Shown: positions 45,907-55,630 of the stretch, in pieces
How positions within the stretch are numbered: position 1 is the stretch's first letter
Layout of the letters: each line of letters opens with the position of its first letter
Assembly: GCA_942492115.1 (NCBI GenBank)
Contig: CALODL010000012.1
Location: forward strand, 124,001 to 188,000
Direction of reading: 5' to 3'
Length of the DNA stretch: 64,000 nucleotides
Source: CALODL01 sp942492115
GTDB taxonomy: Bacteria; Planctomycetota; Phycisphaerae; UBA1845; CAIVHJ01
Notes under the pieces: generated by a model
What the model was told of the DNA's origin: nothing
The model's input: only the letters and a program-made list of their open reading frames with translations
The model's database searches: none
Translations under genes and position numbers: made by a program

Positions 45907-46425
45907 TGGTCCGGCCATGATAGCGGGGCCCGGGCCGGTAGCAATGGCCGGAGTCTGAAGAGCCCGTCCGTCGTCAGGACGCAGGAAACCACGATCAACA
46001 ACCGTCTGGCCCGGCGCTGACCGTGGATTCTGGAAGACAACGTGTTGCGGCGCGGCAACCATCAACACAACCACTGCACTGATAAGCAGTTACATCGATC
46101 AACGCGTCAGCCTGGCGGTGTTGGCGTCGCGGACACACCACCAGGCCACGCGATCCGGGCAATCGTTACAACCGGCCCCCGGGGTCCGCGATCACCGTAA
46201 CATTTTGTAAACAATAGAGATACAAGCGGACGTAGGCAGGATCGAAGTCTGCGTGGTGCCGCGGTACGATGGATGCATTGGATGAACCACGAAGGGCCAC
46301 AGGAGGCCCGGAAGGGAAGACCCATGTACGCCAATCTGATTGCCGACTTCGTGGGCCGCCGCGCCCGGATCATGCTCTACACCCTGCTGGCCTACGCCTC
46401 CCTCTGCTAGGGCGCCCATTCTACG
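45907..46425. other. Intergenic region between glyS and the Fur-family gene
   Basis: About 520 bases. It presumably holds the glyS promoter. One very short frame (46324-46410) is listed separately; otherwise no gene is seen. Confidence 0.5.
46324..46410 (+). CDS. Possible 28-residue membrane microprotein
   Basis: AAGGGAAG lies 5-7 bases before the ATG. The product starts MYANLIADFVGRRARIML and ends YASLC; the LYTLLAY stretch is hydrophobic. The good ribosome site in otherwise empty DNA is the only support. Confidence 0.25.
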   Translation: MYANLIADFVGRRARIMLYTLLAYASLC

Positions 46426-46929
46426 TCAGGATTGGCGACTGCGCGCTTCATGTGCTGTGTCGTTGACCTCCTCGACCCGCGCACACCCCTCACACCAACC
46501 CGACACCTGGAACCGATGCGAGAGCGGCTTGAAACCATGTGCGCGCGCGACTTTTTCGCGCAATGCCAATGTCTCCGCACTGGAGAACTCGACAATCCGA
46601 CCGCACCGCCGGCACACCATGTGGTCAGGTGGATCTTCAAGAAATGAGCAGGCGTAATGCGTCTGGGTATCACTGAAGCGGACACGTCGTAATATCCCGC
46701 AATCAACCAACAGCGGCAACGTACGATAGACGGTCGCTTTGCCAACGCGGTGCCCTGCCTGGCGCAGTTCGGCCAGCAATTGTTCGGCCTCGAAATACTC
46801 GTCGATCGCCAGCACAGCCCGAAGAATGAGTCGCCGGGGTCGCGTATAACGAATGTGGTGCTCCCTGAGATACTTCAGGAAACCCTGTTCTGCGGCGGCG
46901 ATGAGCTGACTGTTGGGCTCGGTGGACAT
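46426..46929 (-). CDS. Fur family metal-dependent transcriptional regulator
   Basis: The 167-residue protein has an N-terminal winged helix (HHIRYTRPRRLILRAVLAID and GKATVYRTLPLLVDCGILRR), then HYACSFLEDPPDHMVCRRCG, with two C-x2-C pairs (CRRC and CEGC) that form the structural zinc site. Fur/PerR/Zur type cannot be decided from the sequence. It is encoded 2 bases after an MgtE transporter gene on the same strand, so it may respond to divalent cations and regulate that operon. Confidence 0.93.
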   Translation of the reverse strand: MSTEPNSQLIAAAEQGFLKYLREHHIRYTRPRRLILRAVLAIDEYFEAEQLLAELRQAGHRVGKATVYRTLPLLVDCGILRRVRFSDTQTHYACSFLEDPPDHMVCRRCGRIVEFSSAETLALREKVARAHGFKPLSHRFQVSGWCEGCARVEEVNDTAHEARSRQS

Positions 46930-46931
46930 GG

Positions 46932-48326
46932 CTAGCTGCTGATCAGTGAATAGGACAAGAACAAGTATGTGCTGACCGACAGCACATCATTCGCGGCGGT
47001 CACCAGTGGCCCGGCCGCGATCGCCGGATCAATGCCCAGCCTGCGAAAGAAAAACGGTGTGAGAATGCCAAGGCTCGACGCCAGCACGATGGCCACGGCC
47101 ATGCCCAGCCCGACAGCGCGGGCCACGAGTCTCGGTGAAACCCCCAGACCCAACTCACCAAGCGACTGCATCATCGGCATCATGACCAGAACCAGTCCCC
47201 ACGCCACAACAGCACAGCCAACGGACATGGCGGCAGCAATCGACCATTCACGGGCAAACACGAAGCGGAGCTTGGATGATGCCAACTCACCGGTCGCCAG
47301 CCCGCGGGTGATGATCGTCGAAGTCTGGACACTGCAGCAACCGGCCAATGCACCGATCATGGGCACGAAGGCCACGAGTGCCGCATAGACTGACATCTCG
47401 AAATAGCCCTCACCGACCAGGATAACGATGGCCGTGCATGACATGAACAGAAACGATGGCAGCAACCACAACAGACGAATGCGGGCAGCGCGCAGCACCG
47501 ATGACGTCTCGAGTTCGGCGGCGTCGGTGCCTGCCATGTGATAGATGTCTTCGTCGGCTTCCTCAACGGCGACGTCCATGACGTCGTCAACGGTAATCTG
47601 CCCCACGATGCGGCCGACGTCATCGACCACTGGCGTGCAGGTCAAATCGTATTTACGAAACAACTGCAGAACCTGCTCCTGATGCTCGTCGACCGTTACG
47701 CTCAACGGATCAGGATTCATGATCTGGTCGAGACTGGTATTCGATGGCGCGAGCAACAAACGCTGCGGCGACACCGTCCCAACCAGGTGGCCCTCAGCCC
47801 CTACAGCGTATATGTCATACAGGTCGAGATCGCGGATACGCCCCTGGCGGACCACGTCGATGGCCTCGCCAACCGTCGCAACGCTGTCGACACAGATGAT
47901 GTCAGGGGTCATCAGGCCCCCCGCGGTCGCCTCGTCGTACTCGAGCAAGGCACCGATGCGTTCGGATTGATCGGCCGACAGCTTGTCGAGCAGCGCCTCT
48001 GACTCGCTGCGTGGCAGATCGCCGAGCACATCGGCAGCATCATCCGCTGGAAGCTCGGTGACGATGCGCGCCAATTCATCACCCGCCAGGTCCTCGACCA
48101 GTTCGTCGCGGACGCGCTCGTCCAGCAATGCGATGACCTCGGCGGCCTTGCGGCTCTCGAGGGCAAACATGACGCGTGAGCGTTCCGGGTCCTCGAGGAG
48201 TTCCATCACCTCGGCCACATCGGCCGGCCGGAGGGCCTCGAGATGACTGCGCAGAGCGAGCGCCTCCTCACTTTCGAGGACGACAACGAGCTCATCGTGC
48301 ATCTCTTGAATATTGGGGACACTCAA
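46932..48326 (-). CDS. mgtE: MgtE-type magnesium transporter
   Basis: A GGAGG seven bases before a TTG at 48326 gives the start MSVPNIQEMHDELVVV and a product of 464 residues. The order is typical: an N-terminal superhelical domain (LRPADVAEVMELLEDPERS, LPADDAADVLGDLPRSE), two CBS domains (VATVGEAIDVVRQGRI, GRIVGQITVDDVMDVAVEEA) and five C-terminal spans with ALVAFVPMIGALAGCCSVQT. The pore is gated by cytosolic magnesium. It is in an operon with the Fur-family gene. Confidence 0.93.
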   Translation of the reverse strand: MSVPNIQEMHDELVVVLESEEALALRSHLEALRPADVAEVMELLEDPERSRVMFALESRKAAEVIALLDERVRDELVEDLAGDELARIVTELPADDAADVLGDLPRSESEALLDKLSADQSERIGALLEYDEATAGGLMTPDIICVDSVATVGEAIDVVRQGRIRDLDLYDIYAVGAEGHLVGTVSPQRLLLAPSNTSLDQIMNPDPLSVTVDEHQEQVLQLFRKYDLTCTPVVDDVGRIVGQITVDDVMDVAVEEADEDIYHMAGTDAAELETSSVLRAARIRLLWLLPSFLFMSCTAIVILVGEGYFEMSVYAALVAFVPMIGALAGCCSVQTSTIITRGLATGELASSKLRFVFAREWSIAAAMSVGCAVVAWGLVLVMMPMMQSLGELGLGVSPRLVARAVGLGMAVAIVLASSLGILTPFFFRRLGIDPAIAAGPLVTAANDVLSVSTYLFLSYSLISS

Positions 48327-48430
48327 CACCACGCCTCCGCAGGGAGCCGCTATTATCAGTGGCATCCGTCCAAAAGCAACGCGAAGACCCCAGCCCTGAC
48401 GGCAGCTGTGGGTTGTGCTAGACTGCAATC

Positions 48431-49441
48431 GTGGGCAACATGATCACGAGAGGTCAGGATTTGACGCTCGCGGCGCTCGTCGGCCGCCAGATCACTGTGG
48501 TCGGCTATGGCAATCAGGGACGGGCCCATGCCCTGAACCTGCGCGACAGTGGACTCTCCGTCATCATCGGCCAGCGGCCGGGCGCCGGCTACGAGCAGGC
48601 GTGCCAGGATGGGTTCGTGCCCGTCACGATCGGTGAAGCCGCGCGAGCGGGCGACGTCGTCATCCTCAGCTTGCCTGACGAAGCCGTGGGAGCGGTGTAC
48701 GCAGACCATGTCGCTCCCTGCCTGCAGTCGGGACAGGTCATTGGATTCGTCCACGGGTTCGCCATCCACTATCGACAGATCCAGCCGGCCAGCCACCTCG
48801 ATGTCATCCTCGTCGCCCCGAAGGGTGCCGGGTACATGGTTCGCGACGCTTACACCCGGGGCAGCGGTTTGCCGTGCCTGGTTGGCGTGCATCAAGACGC
48901 CAGCGGCGGTGCGTGGGGCACGGCCCGTTCGTGGGCTGCCGCGATCGGAGCACGCCGTGCCGGCATCATCGAATCGAGTTTCGCTGAGGAGACCGAAACG
49001 GATTTGTTCGGCGAGCAGGCAGCAGTGGTAGGCGGCGTCACGGCCGTCATGAAAGCCGCTTTCGAAACACTGGTCGAAGCGGGCTATGCCCCTGAAAATG
49101 CCTACCTCGAGTGTGTTCACGAGGTGAAATTCGTCGTCGACCTCATTCATGCTCATGGCCTGACGGGCATGCGGGAACGGATCAGCGACACCGCCGAGTA
49201 CGGCGACCTCAGCCGGCATGAACGACTGATGGCCGCACTCAAGCCGGAAATGCGGACCATATTGCGGGACATTCGCAGCGGGACCTTCGCCACGGAATGG
49301 CTCACGGAGAATGGCACCGGCCGAGCTGATTTCACGGCCGCCTTGATCCGGGACGCGAACAGTGAACTGGAGTCCACGGGTCAGCGGCTCCGGGAACTCT
49401 TCGCGGGGTCCAACTTAAGCTCTAACCAGCCAACGGATTAG
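48431..49441 (+). CDS. ilvC: Ketol-acid reductoisomerase
   Basis: The 336-residue protein of class I length starts at GTG 48431 or ATG 48440. The Rossmann domain shows VVGYGNQGRAHALNLRDSGL; the knotted domain shows ETDLFGEQAAVVGGVTAVMK, ECVHEVKFVVDLIH and ISDTAEYGD, which include the metal-binding Asp and Glu residues. It makes dihydroxyvalerate in branched-chain amino-acid synthesis. Other ilv genes are absent here. Some positions in the N-terminal part differ from common IlvC (GRAHA for GHAHA). Confidence 0.9.
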   Translation: MGNMITRGQDLTLAALVGRQITVVGYGNQGRAHALNLRDSGLSVIIGQRPGAGYEQACQDGFVPVTIGEAARAGDVVILSLPDEAVGAVYADHVAPCLQSGQVIGFVHGFAIHYRQIQPASHLDVILVAPKGAGYMVRDAYTRGSGLPCLVGVHQDASGGAWGTARSWAAAIGARRAGIIESSFAEETETDLFGEQAAVVGGVTAVMKAAFETLVEAGYAPENAYLECVHEVKFVVDLIHAHGLTGMRERISDTAEYGDLSRHERLMAALKPEMRTILRDIRSGTFATEWLTENGTGRADFTAALIRDANSELESTGQRLRELFAGSNLSSNQPTD

Positions 49442-49584
49442 GATGCAGGCCCCGCCTTCTGCAGCGTCGTGCATGGTAGAATGAGTGGATAGGCCCCACG
49501 ATCCGCAAGTATGCAATACTTCATATGCGGTCGCGAATACACGGCGTCTTGTTCTGAACTCAGTATCCTCGGAGAGACCCGATC

Positions 49585-50196
49585 ATGTTCCATTTCACGC
49601 TCTTTGGCGGTTCAGAAGTCAAACTGGATGGCAGCAGCAAGCTGGTAGTGACCATGTTCGGGGGCACCGATCTGCATCGCCAGACACTGGCCAAACGCAT
49701 CATGCGCGAGAAGCAACTGGCCGAACATGAAGCCCGCCTGAGCCGCGAGCACAACACTGCAGGCCTGGCAGCATTCCAGGCCTCCCGCCGCGCCCGCAAC
49801 ACGGCATTCGTGCTCACGATGTTCGGCGCGGTCGAGATCAAGCCGCCGTCGCTCACGGAAGAATTCATGGACATGCGTGAACTGATTGCGTCCGGTCTCG
49901 TGTCTGAATCCGAATGGGATCAGCTCGTTGGACGGCTGTACGAGAGTGGCGACCAGGAGAGCTGTGCCTCACTGACCATGTTCGGTTCGCTCGAGGACAG
50001 CAAACTGTCAGAGGACGAAGAACTCAAAAAGATCAAAAGCGCCCAGGAACTGGGTATCCTGACGCCCGATGAGGAGCTGGCCCTGCGGGCAGTTGTAGGC
50101 CGCGACGCGAACCAGGTCCGCATGCTGCTGCGTCAAACGGCCTTCGATGGTCAGCGTGGTGGACAGGCGCATCGGCGTCCACCCGTGATGAGTTGA
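49585..50196 (+). CDS. Uncharacterised protein with four FGG-type repeats
   Basis: The 203-residue protein shows four related strands: FTLFGGSEVKL, VTMFGGTDLH, LTMFGAVEIK and LTMFGSLEDS, separated by helical segments (AKRIMREKQLAEHEARLSRE and TEEFMDMRELIASGLVSESE). The strand type recalls LiaF/YvqF-like C-terminal domains, where FGG repeats build a beta-helix; this is a weak resemblance. No signal peptide. It stands alone, convergent with the LysM gene. Confidence 0.65.
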   Translation: MFHFTLFGGSEVKLDGSSKLVVTMFGGTDLHRQTLAKRIMREKQLAEHEARLSREHNTAGLAAFQASRRARNTAFVLTMFGAVEIKPPSLTEEFMDMRELIASGLVSESEWDQLVGRLYESGDQESCASLTMFGSLEDSKLSEDEELKKIKSAQELGILTPDEELALRAVVGRDANQVRMLLRQTAFDGQRGGQAHRRPPVMS

Positions 50197-50330
50197 AGGC
50201 AACGTAGAAGGGACAGGATCGGGGGAACAGCACCACCAGCCACGCCCCGTTCGGCAATCATGTCGTGCTCAGGGATTCTGGCAAGTGGAACCCGAGCACT
50301 GATCCGCAACCAGCATTCTGGATGACGGAA

Positions 50331-51326
50331 TTACTTCGGCAAATCGAGAACCATTCCCACCTTCAACGCATGTGGATCCGTGCCAATCACGCTGCCGTTG
50401 ATCTCATGGATTTCACGCCACCGGGCTCCGTCCCCCAGTTTCCTGGAAGCGATGTCATAGAGCGTGTCGCCCGAAGCAACGACATACTGCGTGGCCGTCG
50501 CTGAACGGGGGGCGCGCGTCCGTGTCGATGCGGTCGGTCGAGCCTCAGGCTCGCTGGGGCTCCCCAACGGTGGAACACGCAACACCGTGCCAATCTGCAT
50601 GCGTCGCGGATCGACATCGGGATTGGCCTGCACGAGACGCTGGGTGTAGCTTTGACTTCCGTAGTACTTCTCGGCAAGGGTGGAGAACGAATCCCCGGAT
50701 GCGACGATGTGAGTTTTTGCTGCAGCCTCGCGGGTTGAACGTTGAACTGCCGGAGAAGGTGCCGCCGCGACCTCACCAGGTGGGTTCACCGTCCGACGTG
50801 GCTGGCGTGGTGTTCGCTGGCTCTGTGCAGTCGTCAATGGACGCTCATTCACCCTCGGCGGAATCCGTTGCTCACGCCTGGGCACCTGAGGCTGTTCGGC
50901 GGCGGCCTGGCGTGAATCGACCGCCCGGAAATTCTGAGGCAACCGGTTGCCCACCGGAGGCTGAGCGGCGACCGCAGGCTCCGTATCCGCCGCGACATCG
51001 CTGTCGGGTTGAGAGGTGGGGGGCTGCGGGCGGGTCGCAGGGGTGTTCTGACGTTGACCTGGCGTCTTGCGCTGGGGCCGGCGCGCCTGCGTCTGCGGTG
51101 TCGGACGCTTGGTGGTCTTGGCGGCCGGGCGCTTCCTGGATTTCGGGGATGCGGGCGGCGTGTTCTGTACGACCTGATCCACCTTGGACATGTCCTGTGC
51201 AGTGTCCTGCACGGATCCGTCCGCGAGATCAAGCGTGTCATCGCTCTTTTTTGTACCGTAGTAGGAAACTGCGACAATGAGGAACAACGCCCCAAGGGCG
51301 AGCCCAACTTTCACATCCGTGCGCAT
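50331..51326 (-). CDS. Membrane-anchored LysM protein
   Basis: From the ATG at 51326 (AAGGA eight bases upstream) the product has 331 residues. It has a span (VGLALGALFLIVAVSYYG), a long Pro/Gln/Arg-rich linker and two LysM domains near the end (ASGDSFSTLAEKYYGSQSYT and ASGDTLYDIASRKLGDGARW). LysM binds glycan such as peptidoglycan, so the protein tethers the inner membrane to the wall. No catalytic domain is present. Confidence 0.9.
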   Translation of the reverse strand: MRTDVKVGLALGALFLIVAVSYYGTKKSDDTLDLADGSVQDTAQDMSKVDQVVQNTPPASPKSRKRPAAKTTKRPTPQTQARRPQRKTPGQRQNTPATRPQPPTSQPDSDVAADTEPAVAAQPPVGNRLPQNFRAVDSRQAAAEQPQVPRREQRIPPRVNERPLTTAQSQRTPRQPRRTVNPPGEVAAAPSPAVQRSTREAAAKTHIVASGDSFSTLAEKYYGSQSYTQRLVQANPDVDPRRMQIGTVLRVPPLGSPSEPEARPTASTRTRAPRSATATQYVVASGDTLYDIASRKLGDGARWREIHEINGSVIGTDPHALKVGMVLDLPK

Positions 51327-51417
51327 CGGTGTCCATCCTTGTCGAGGTGAGCGTGAAGGCACAAGTCCATTGCGTACCCGAGGCGATGTTAAATCGCGCC
51401 TGCATGCAGGTCAATAG

Positions 51418-52758
51418 TCAATTCGCAAACAGACTGGTGAACGGCTGATCATCGGCCCCACTGGATTCGATCCTCTGACGCAGCCCGTCCCACGCCACGT
51501 CGACCTGTTGCCCCGTGGCCATGTCCTTGACCCCGACCTGTGCGGCCTGTCCGGCGATAATCACATAGCGGGCGCCCTGCTGGCTGGCCTGTTGGATCTG
51601 CTTTTTCAACGCCTGGGCGCGGTAGGCGAATCCACACGACCGCCCCACCCCGCGAATCGTCCCGACGATGGCCATGAGGCGTGCCGCACCGACGTCCCCA
51701 GCGCGCGCGACGAACACATCGAGCTCCGGCGCCAACTGGGGCGTCACACCGTGTTCCTCCAGCTGATCGAGCAGGACGACGTCGCCCATCCCGAAACCAA
51801 CACCGGTCAGTGGTGGGCCGCCCAGCGCTTTGAGCAACTGGCCATAGCGTCCGCCCCCCAGGATCGCCCTCCGCAGTGTGCCCTTGCTGAAGGCTTCGAA
51901 CACGATGCCGGTGTAGTAGGCGAGTCCGCGGACCACGCCCATGTCGAAACGGAGGTAGTCCCCGACTCCCATCGACGCCAGCTGATCGATCACGGCGTGC
52001 AGTGCGCCCATGGGCGAATCGGCCGGCTGGACGCCCCCCAGCAAGTCGGCCAGGACCTCGAGGCCTTCGGGTCCCTCGGCCCGCCCTAGATCGAGCAGGG
52101 TCCTGACTTGCTCCGGCCCGCTGGCAACCTTCTCGACCTCCGCCTTGAACACTTCTGGAGGCAGTTTGTCACGCTTGTCGAGGACGGCAAATACTGCGTC
52201 CAGCTGTGCCCCCTCGATCGCCAATCTATCGAGCACCTGGGCGACCAGCGCCCGTGAGTTGATTCGTACCTCCGCCTGTTCAGGTGATAACCCGACGCTG
52301 CGCAATAAATCGATCGCAGTATAAATACACTCGGCATCCGCCAGGTGCACTTCCGGACCGTCCTCGGTAATGATGTCGATATTCCATTGCCAGAACTCGC
52401 GCAGTCGACCTCGCTGCGGACGCTCGGCACGAAAAAAATTAGGGACGCAGAACCACTTCACCGGTCGGGGCAAAGCGTGTGCACGGGCGGCTGCCATGCG
52501 TGCGAGCGTGGGGGTCATCTCCGGGCGCAGTGCCAGTTGCCGTCCACCACGGTCCTCGAAGTGGAACAATTCAGAAACGATGCCTTCGCCACTCTTGGCC
52601 TTGTACAGATCGAGGTACTCGAATGTCGGGCCGTCGTACTCGACGAACCCGTTGCGGATGGATACGGTGCGCCACATATCCAGTAACCAGCGATGCAGGA
52701 CCATGTCCTCGGGATAAAAGTCGCGCGTTCCTTTGACGTTGCGAAATTTCTCAGCCAT
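51418..52758 (-). CDS. hisS: Histidyl-tRNA synthetase
   Basis: The 446-residue class II synthetase has the start MAEKFRNVKGTRDFYPEDM, motif 2 FRAERPQRGRLREFWQWNID, the histidine-A motif LAYYTGIVFEAF, and GGGRYGQLLKALGG (motif 3). An anticodon-binding domain ends it. GGAG lies seven bases before the ATG. It follows a frameshifted lipoprotein gene by 18 bases. Confidence 0.96.
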   Translation of the reverse strand: MAEKFRNVKGTRDFYPEDMVLHRWLLDMWRTVSIRNGFVEYDGPTFEYLDLYKAKSGEGIVSELFHFEDRGGRQLALRPEMTPTLARMAAARAHALPRPVKWFCVPNFFRAERPQRGRLREFWQWNIDIITEDGPEVHLADAECIYTAIDLLRSVGLSPEQAEVRINSRALVAQVLDRLAIEGAQLDAVFAVLDKRDKLPPEVFKAEVEKVASGPEQVRTLLDLGRAEGPEGLEVLADLLGGVQPADSPMGALHAVIDQLASMGVGDYLRFDMGVVRGLAYYTGIVFEAFSKGTLRRAILGGGRYGQLLKALGGPPLTGVGFGMGDVVLLDQLEEHGVTPQLAPELDVFVARAGDVGAARLMAIVGTIRGVGRSCGFAYRAQALKKQIQQASQQGARYVIIAGQAAQVGVKDMATGQQVDVAWDGLRQRIESSGADDQPFTSLFAN

Positions 52759-52776
52759 TGCGTCTCCGGATAGGGC

Positions 52777-53542
52777 TCACGGCGTCTCGAAGGTCGTAGA
52801 ATGCTCGTGCGTGCGACCGCTTGCATCGAGGACCGTGAGCCGCGCGGTGGTCGACCCGCGCGGATTGACTTGATCGGCAGTCGGCTCGTATGTCACGCGA
52901 ACCACCCCTGCGGGCGCCCGGCCCATTGACCGAAAACCCGTGGCGCGTCGTTGACGCCCGATACACCGCCGTGCGCTGGTTCCCGCGTCGGACAATGTCC
53001 AGTCGCGCGGTGCTCCAGTCCAGGTCTTCCGGTGGCACGGCGAAGGCGATTTCGACGCGGCTCTGATACATCTCGAGTGTCAATTCGTCCCGGGCCACCG
53101 CGCGATCCGGATCATTGAACGGGCTCTCGCTCCGCTGCCATCTCCCACCAACCTTCATCGTATCGCGTTCGGCTCTGATTCTCATGGCTTCGCCGCGTAC
53201 CAGGATGCGATCACCTGGTTGGGCCTGGGTCAAGACATGCTCGAATTCAAAGCGATCGGCCAAGCCCAGGTTGAATTCCGCGCGCTCCCCACCGAACTGC
53301 ATCACGAGGTAATCCGCGAGGCGTGAAGCGGACACCGCCTGAGCGCTGCCGGGCTCACGTAATATGAAGCTGAACCCAACCCGTTCTCCAACGTGGGCCT
53401 GCTGCACCCGGGCAGCGGACCACTCTCCAACATCGGACGGGCCAGTGTTCGTTGCCAGCGAGCCCACGACACAACCCTGTAACACCACACCCACCGTCCC
53501 TGCAGTCACGATTCGAATCAGTCGGGGCGCATCGAAACTCAA
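52777..53542 (-). pseudogene. Lipoprotein gene with a frameshift near its 3' end
   Basis: The frame from 53542 gives a lipoprotein signal with lipobox LQGC (residues 20-23) and a 180-residue beta-rich domain (GERVGFSFILREPGSAQAVS, ARDELTLEMYQSRVEIAFAV). After AVYRASTTRHGFSVN it degenerates into Arg-rich sequence and runs into hisS. The other frame from about 52915 continues sensibly (PAGVVRVTYEPTADQV, ARLTVLDASGRTHEHSTTFE) and stops at 52777, just before the hisS ribosome site. One base lost or gained near 52910-52930 explains this. A sequencing error is as likely as decay. Confidence 0.65.
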
Positions 53543-53789
53543 GATTGCTCTCCAAACAAATACACGTCAGGGGCACTGATTCTAGGCTCTGCCTGAAAGC
53601 TCCGCTAGCTGCGACCGGCCACGCCGCCTTCCTGCTGCTTTCGACAATGACCGCGATCACGTCGCCCCACCTGGCGGAAGCAGCAGTTTTGGCCGAACGC
53701 CACGTCTGACCCGCGGCAACCGGCGTATCCCGAGCCCAATTGAACTCCAACCGTTGACGGAAGGTGAATCATGGGGGTAAACAATTGAC

Positions 53790-54389
53790 ATGAGGATCAT
53801 TGCAGGCAAATGGCGCGGCACCCCGCTTCAGCGGCCACAGGGCACGCAAACGCGCCCTGTTCTCGACCAGGTCAAGGAGGCGTTGTTTAACATCCTGGGC
53901 ACGCGCCTGGCCCTGCCCGGCGTGCTGCCGTCCGTTCGCGTCCTCGACCTGTTCAGTGGTACGGGCTCAATGGGCCTCGAAGCGCTGTCGCGTGGCGCGG
54001 CCCACTGTACGTTCTGTGAGCAGCACCGCCCGACCGCCCGAAGCCTGTGCCAGAATATCGAGCGCCTCAATGCCGGGGCCGAGGCGACTGTCATCACGGG
54101 CAGCGCGTGGAACCCAACAGCGGCATGGACCGGGGGCCCTTTCGAGATCGTCTTCGTCGATCCGCCCTACAAAGATGCGCGCACTGTCGCACCCGGATCA
54201 TTGGTCGCCAGATTATTCGACATGTTGCATGCTCCCGGCCACGTCGCCGACGATGGCCTCGTGGTCTTCCGCCATCCGGTCGAAACAACACCGGAAATCG
54301 TGCATCTCAGTGCCTGGCGGGTGGTCGATCAACGGTCCTACGGCACCATGACGCTGTCGCTGATGACCCGCACAACGGAACGACCATGA
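53790..54389 (+). CDS. rsmD: 16S rRNA (guanine(966)-N(2))-methyltransferase
   Basis: The 199-residue protein starts MRIIAGKWRGTPLQRPQGTQ, then TRPVLDQVKEALFNILG. The SAM-binding motif is VLDLFSGTGSMGLEALSRGA, and VFVDPPYKD is the DPPY catalytic motif of N6/N2 methyltransferases. It methylates G966 of 16S rRNA. Its stop overlaps the CCA-enzyme start (ATGA). Confidence 0.95.
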   Translation: MRIIAGKWRGTPLQRPQGTQTRPVLDQVKEALFNILGTRLALPGVLPSVRVLDLFSGTGSMGLEALSRGAAHCTFCEQHRPTARSLCQNIERLNAGAEATVITGSAWNPTAAWTGGPFEIVFVDPPYKDARTVAPGSLVARLFDMLHAPGHVADDGLVVFRHPVETTPEIVHLSAWRVVDQRSYGTMTLSLMTRTTERP

Positions 54390-55630
54390 GCAAGAAGAGG
54401 ACACGATACTCTCCCCGACAGGCGGCTGTCGCCATCATCGAAAAGCTGACCGCCGCAGGCCACCAGGCTTTGCTCGCCGGCGGATGCGTGCGCGATATGC
54501 TTCGTGGGGCGAATCCCAAAGACTACGACATTGCATGCAGTGCCACACCCGAGGACATCATTGCCCTCTATCCTCGAGCCCAACTGGTCGGCGCCCACTT
54601 TGGTGTGGTCATCGTCCGTGAAGGCGGTCAGCAAATCGAAGTCGCGACATTCCGTACGGATGGGCATTACTCCGATGGACGTCATCCCGATTCGGTCAGC
54701 TTTGCTACAGCAACCGAGGACGCCCAGCGCCGTGACTTCACGATCAATGGCATGTTCTTCGACATTCATGCCAACCACGTCATCGACTATGTCGGTGGCC
54801 AGCAGGACCTGAGCGACGAACTCATTCAAGCCATCGGAAATCCCGAAGCACGATTCGAGGAAGATCACTTGCGCATGCTGCGCGCTGTCCGGTTTGCGGC
54901 CCGCCTCGGCTTCACAATTGAACAGGACACTTTTGAAGCCATATACAATCGGGCGGATAAGATCCGATCGATCAGCAGCGAACGCGTGCTGGAAGAATTG
55001 CACAGCATGATGGCCCATCCGCACCGCGCCGCCGCATTCCAAATGCTGGCCGACACCAACCTGCTCATGCACCTGTGGCCGAATGGTGACTGGAGTACGG
55101 CTCGGATCGCCCGATCCAGCCAAGCGCTGGCCGCCCTGCCAGACGACGCCCATTTCGCCGTCGCGCTGGCCGCCATGCTCATCGACCATGACGTCGCCCG
55201 GGCGGATCGCATCTGCGTTCACCTCAAAGCGAGCAACGATATCCGAAGACAGTGCACCTGGCTGTTGCGCACGCTCCCGCTGGCCGCCTGCGAAGACATC
55301 AAGACCGTCGCCGATCTCAAACTGGTGATGATCGATACCGGATTCGGCGACCTGCTCGACCTCCTACGGGCGTGGCTCGTCGTCGAAGGACGACCAGCAG
55401 ACTGCGCCGACCGGTTGGCTGCACGGGCCGCGTCCATCCCGCCTGACGAAATCGCACCCGTTCCCCTGCTGGGCGGCGACGATCTCATCGCGCTCAATGT
55501 TCGCAAGGGCCCGATTTACAAGCGTGTCCTGGAAGCTGTCTACTACCGGCAGCTCAACGGCGAAGTGCAAGACCGCGATCACGCGGTGACACTGGCCCGC
55601 GACCTACTCAGGGAGTCCGGCGCACTGTGA
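54386..55630 (+). CDS. CCA-adding enzyme / poly(A) polymerase family nucleotidyltransferase
   Basis: The 414-residue protein starts at an ATG overlapping the rsmD stop. It has the class II nucleotidyltransferase core (LLAGGCVRDMLRGANPKDYD with the DYDIA catalytic Asp pair), RRDFTINGMFFD and the RNA-binding region EDHLRMLRAVRFAARLGF. In an organism whose tRNA-Arg here lacks an encoded CCA, such an enzyme is needed to complete tRNA 3' ends. The third member of the run starts at 55627. Confidence 0.92.
   Translation: MSKKRTRYSPRQAAVAIIEKLTAAGHQALLAGGCVRDMLRGANPKDYDIACSATPEDIIALYPRAQLVGAHFGVVIVREGGQQIEVATFRTDGHYSDGRHPDSVSFATATEDAQRRDFTINGMFFDIHANHVIDYVGGQQDLSDELIQAIGNPEARFEEDHLRMLRAVRFAARLGFTIEQDTFEAIYNRADKIRSISSERVLEELHSMMAHPHRAAAFQMLADTNLLMHLWPNGDWSTARIARSSQALAALPDDAHFAVALAAMLIDHDVARADRICVHLKASNDIRRQCTWLLRTLPLAACEDIKTVADLKLVMIDTGFGDLLDLLRAWLVVEGRPADCADRLAARAASIPPDEIAPVPLLGGDDLIALNVRKGPIYKRVLEAVYYRQLNGEVQDRDHAVTLARDLLRESGAL

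Noticed and set aside
54047..54385. N-terminal extension of the CCA-adding enzyme
   Set aside because: It is rsmD read in another frame; the enzyme starts at the ATGA overlap at 54386.
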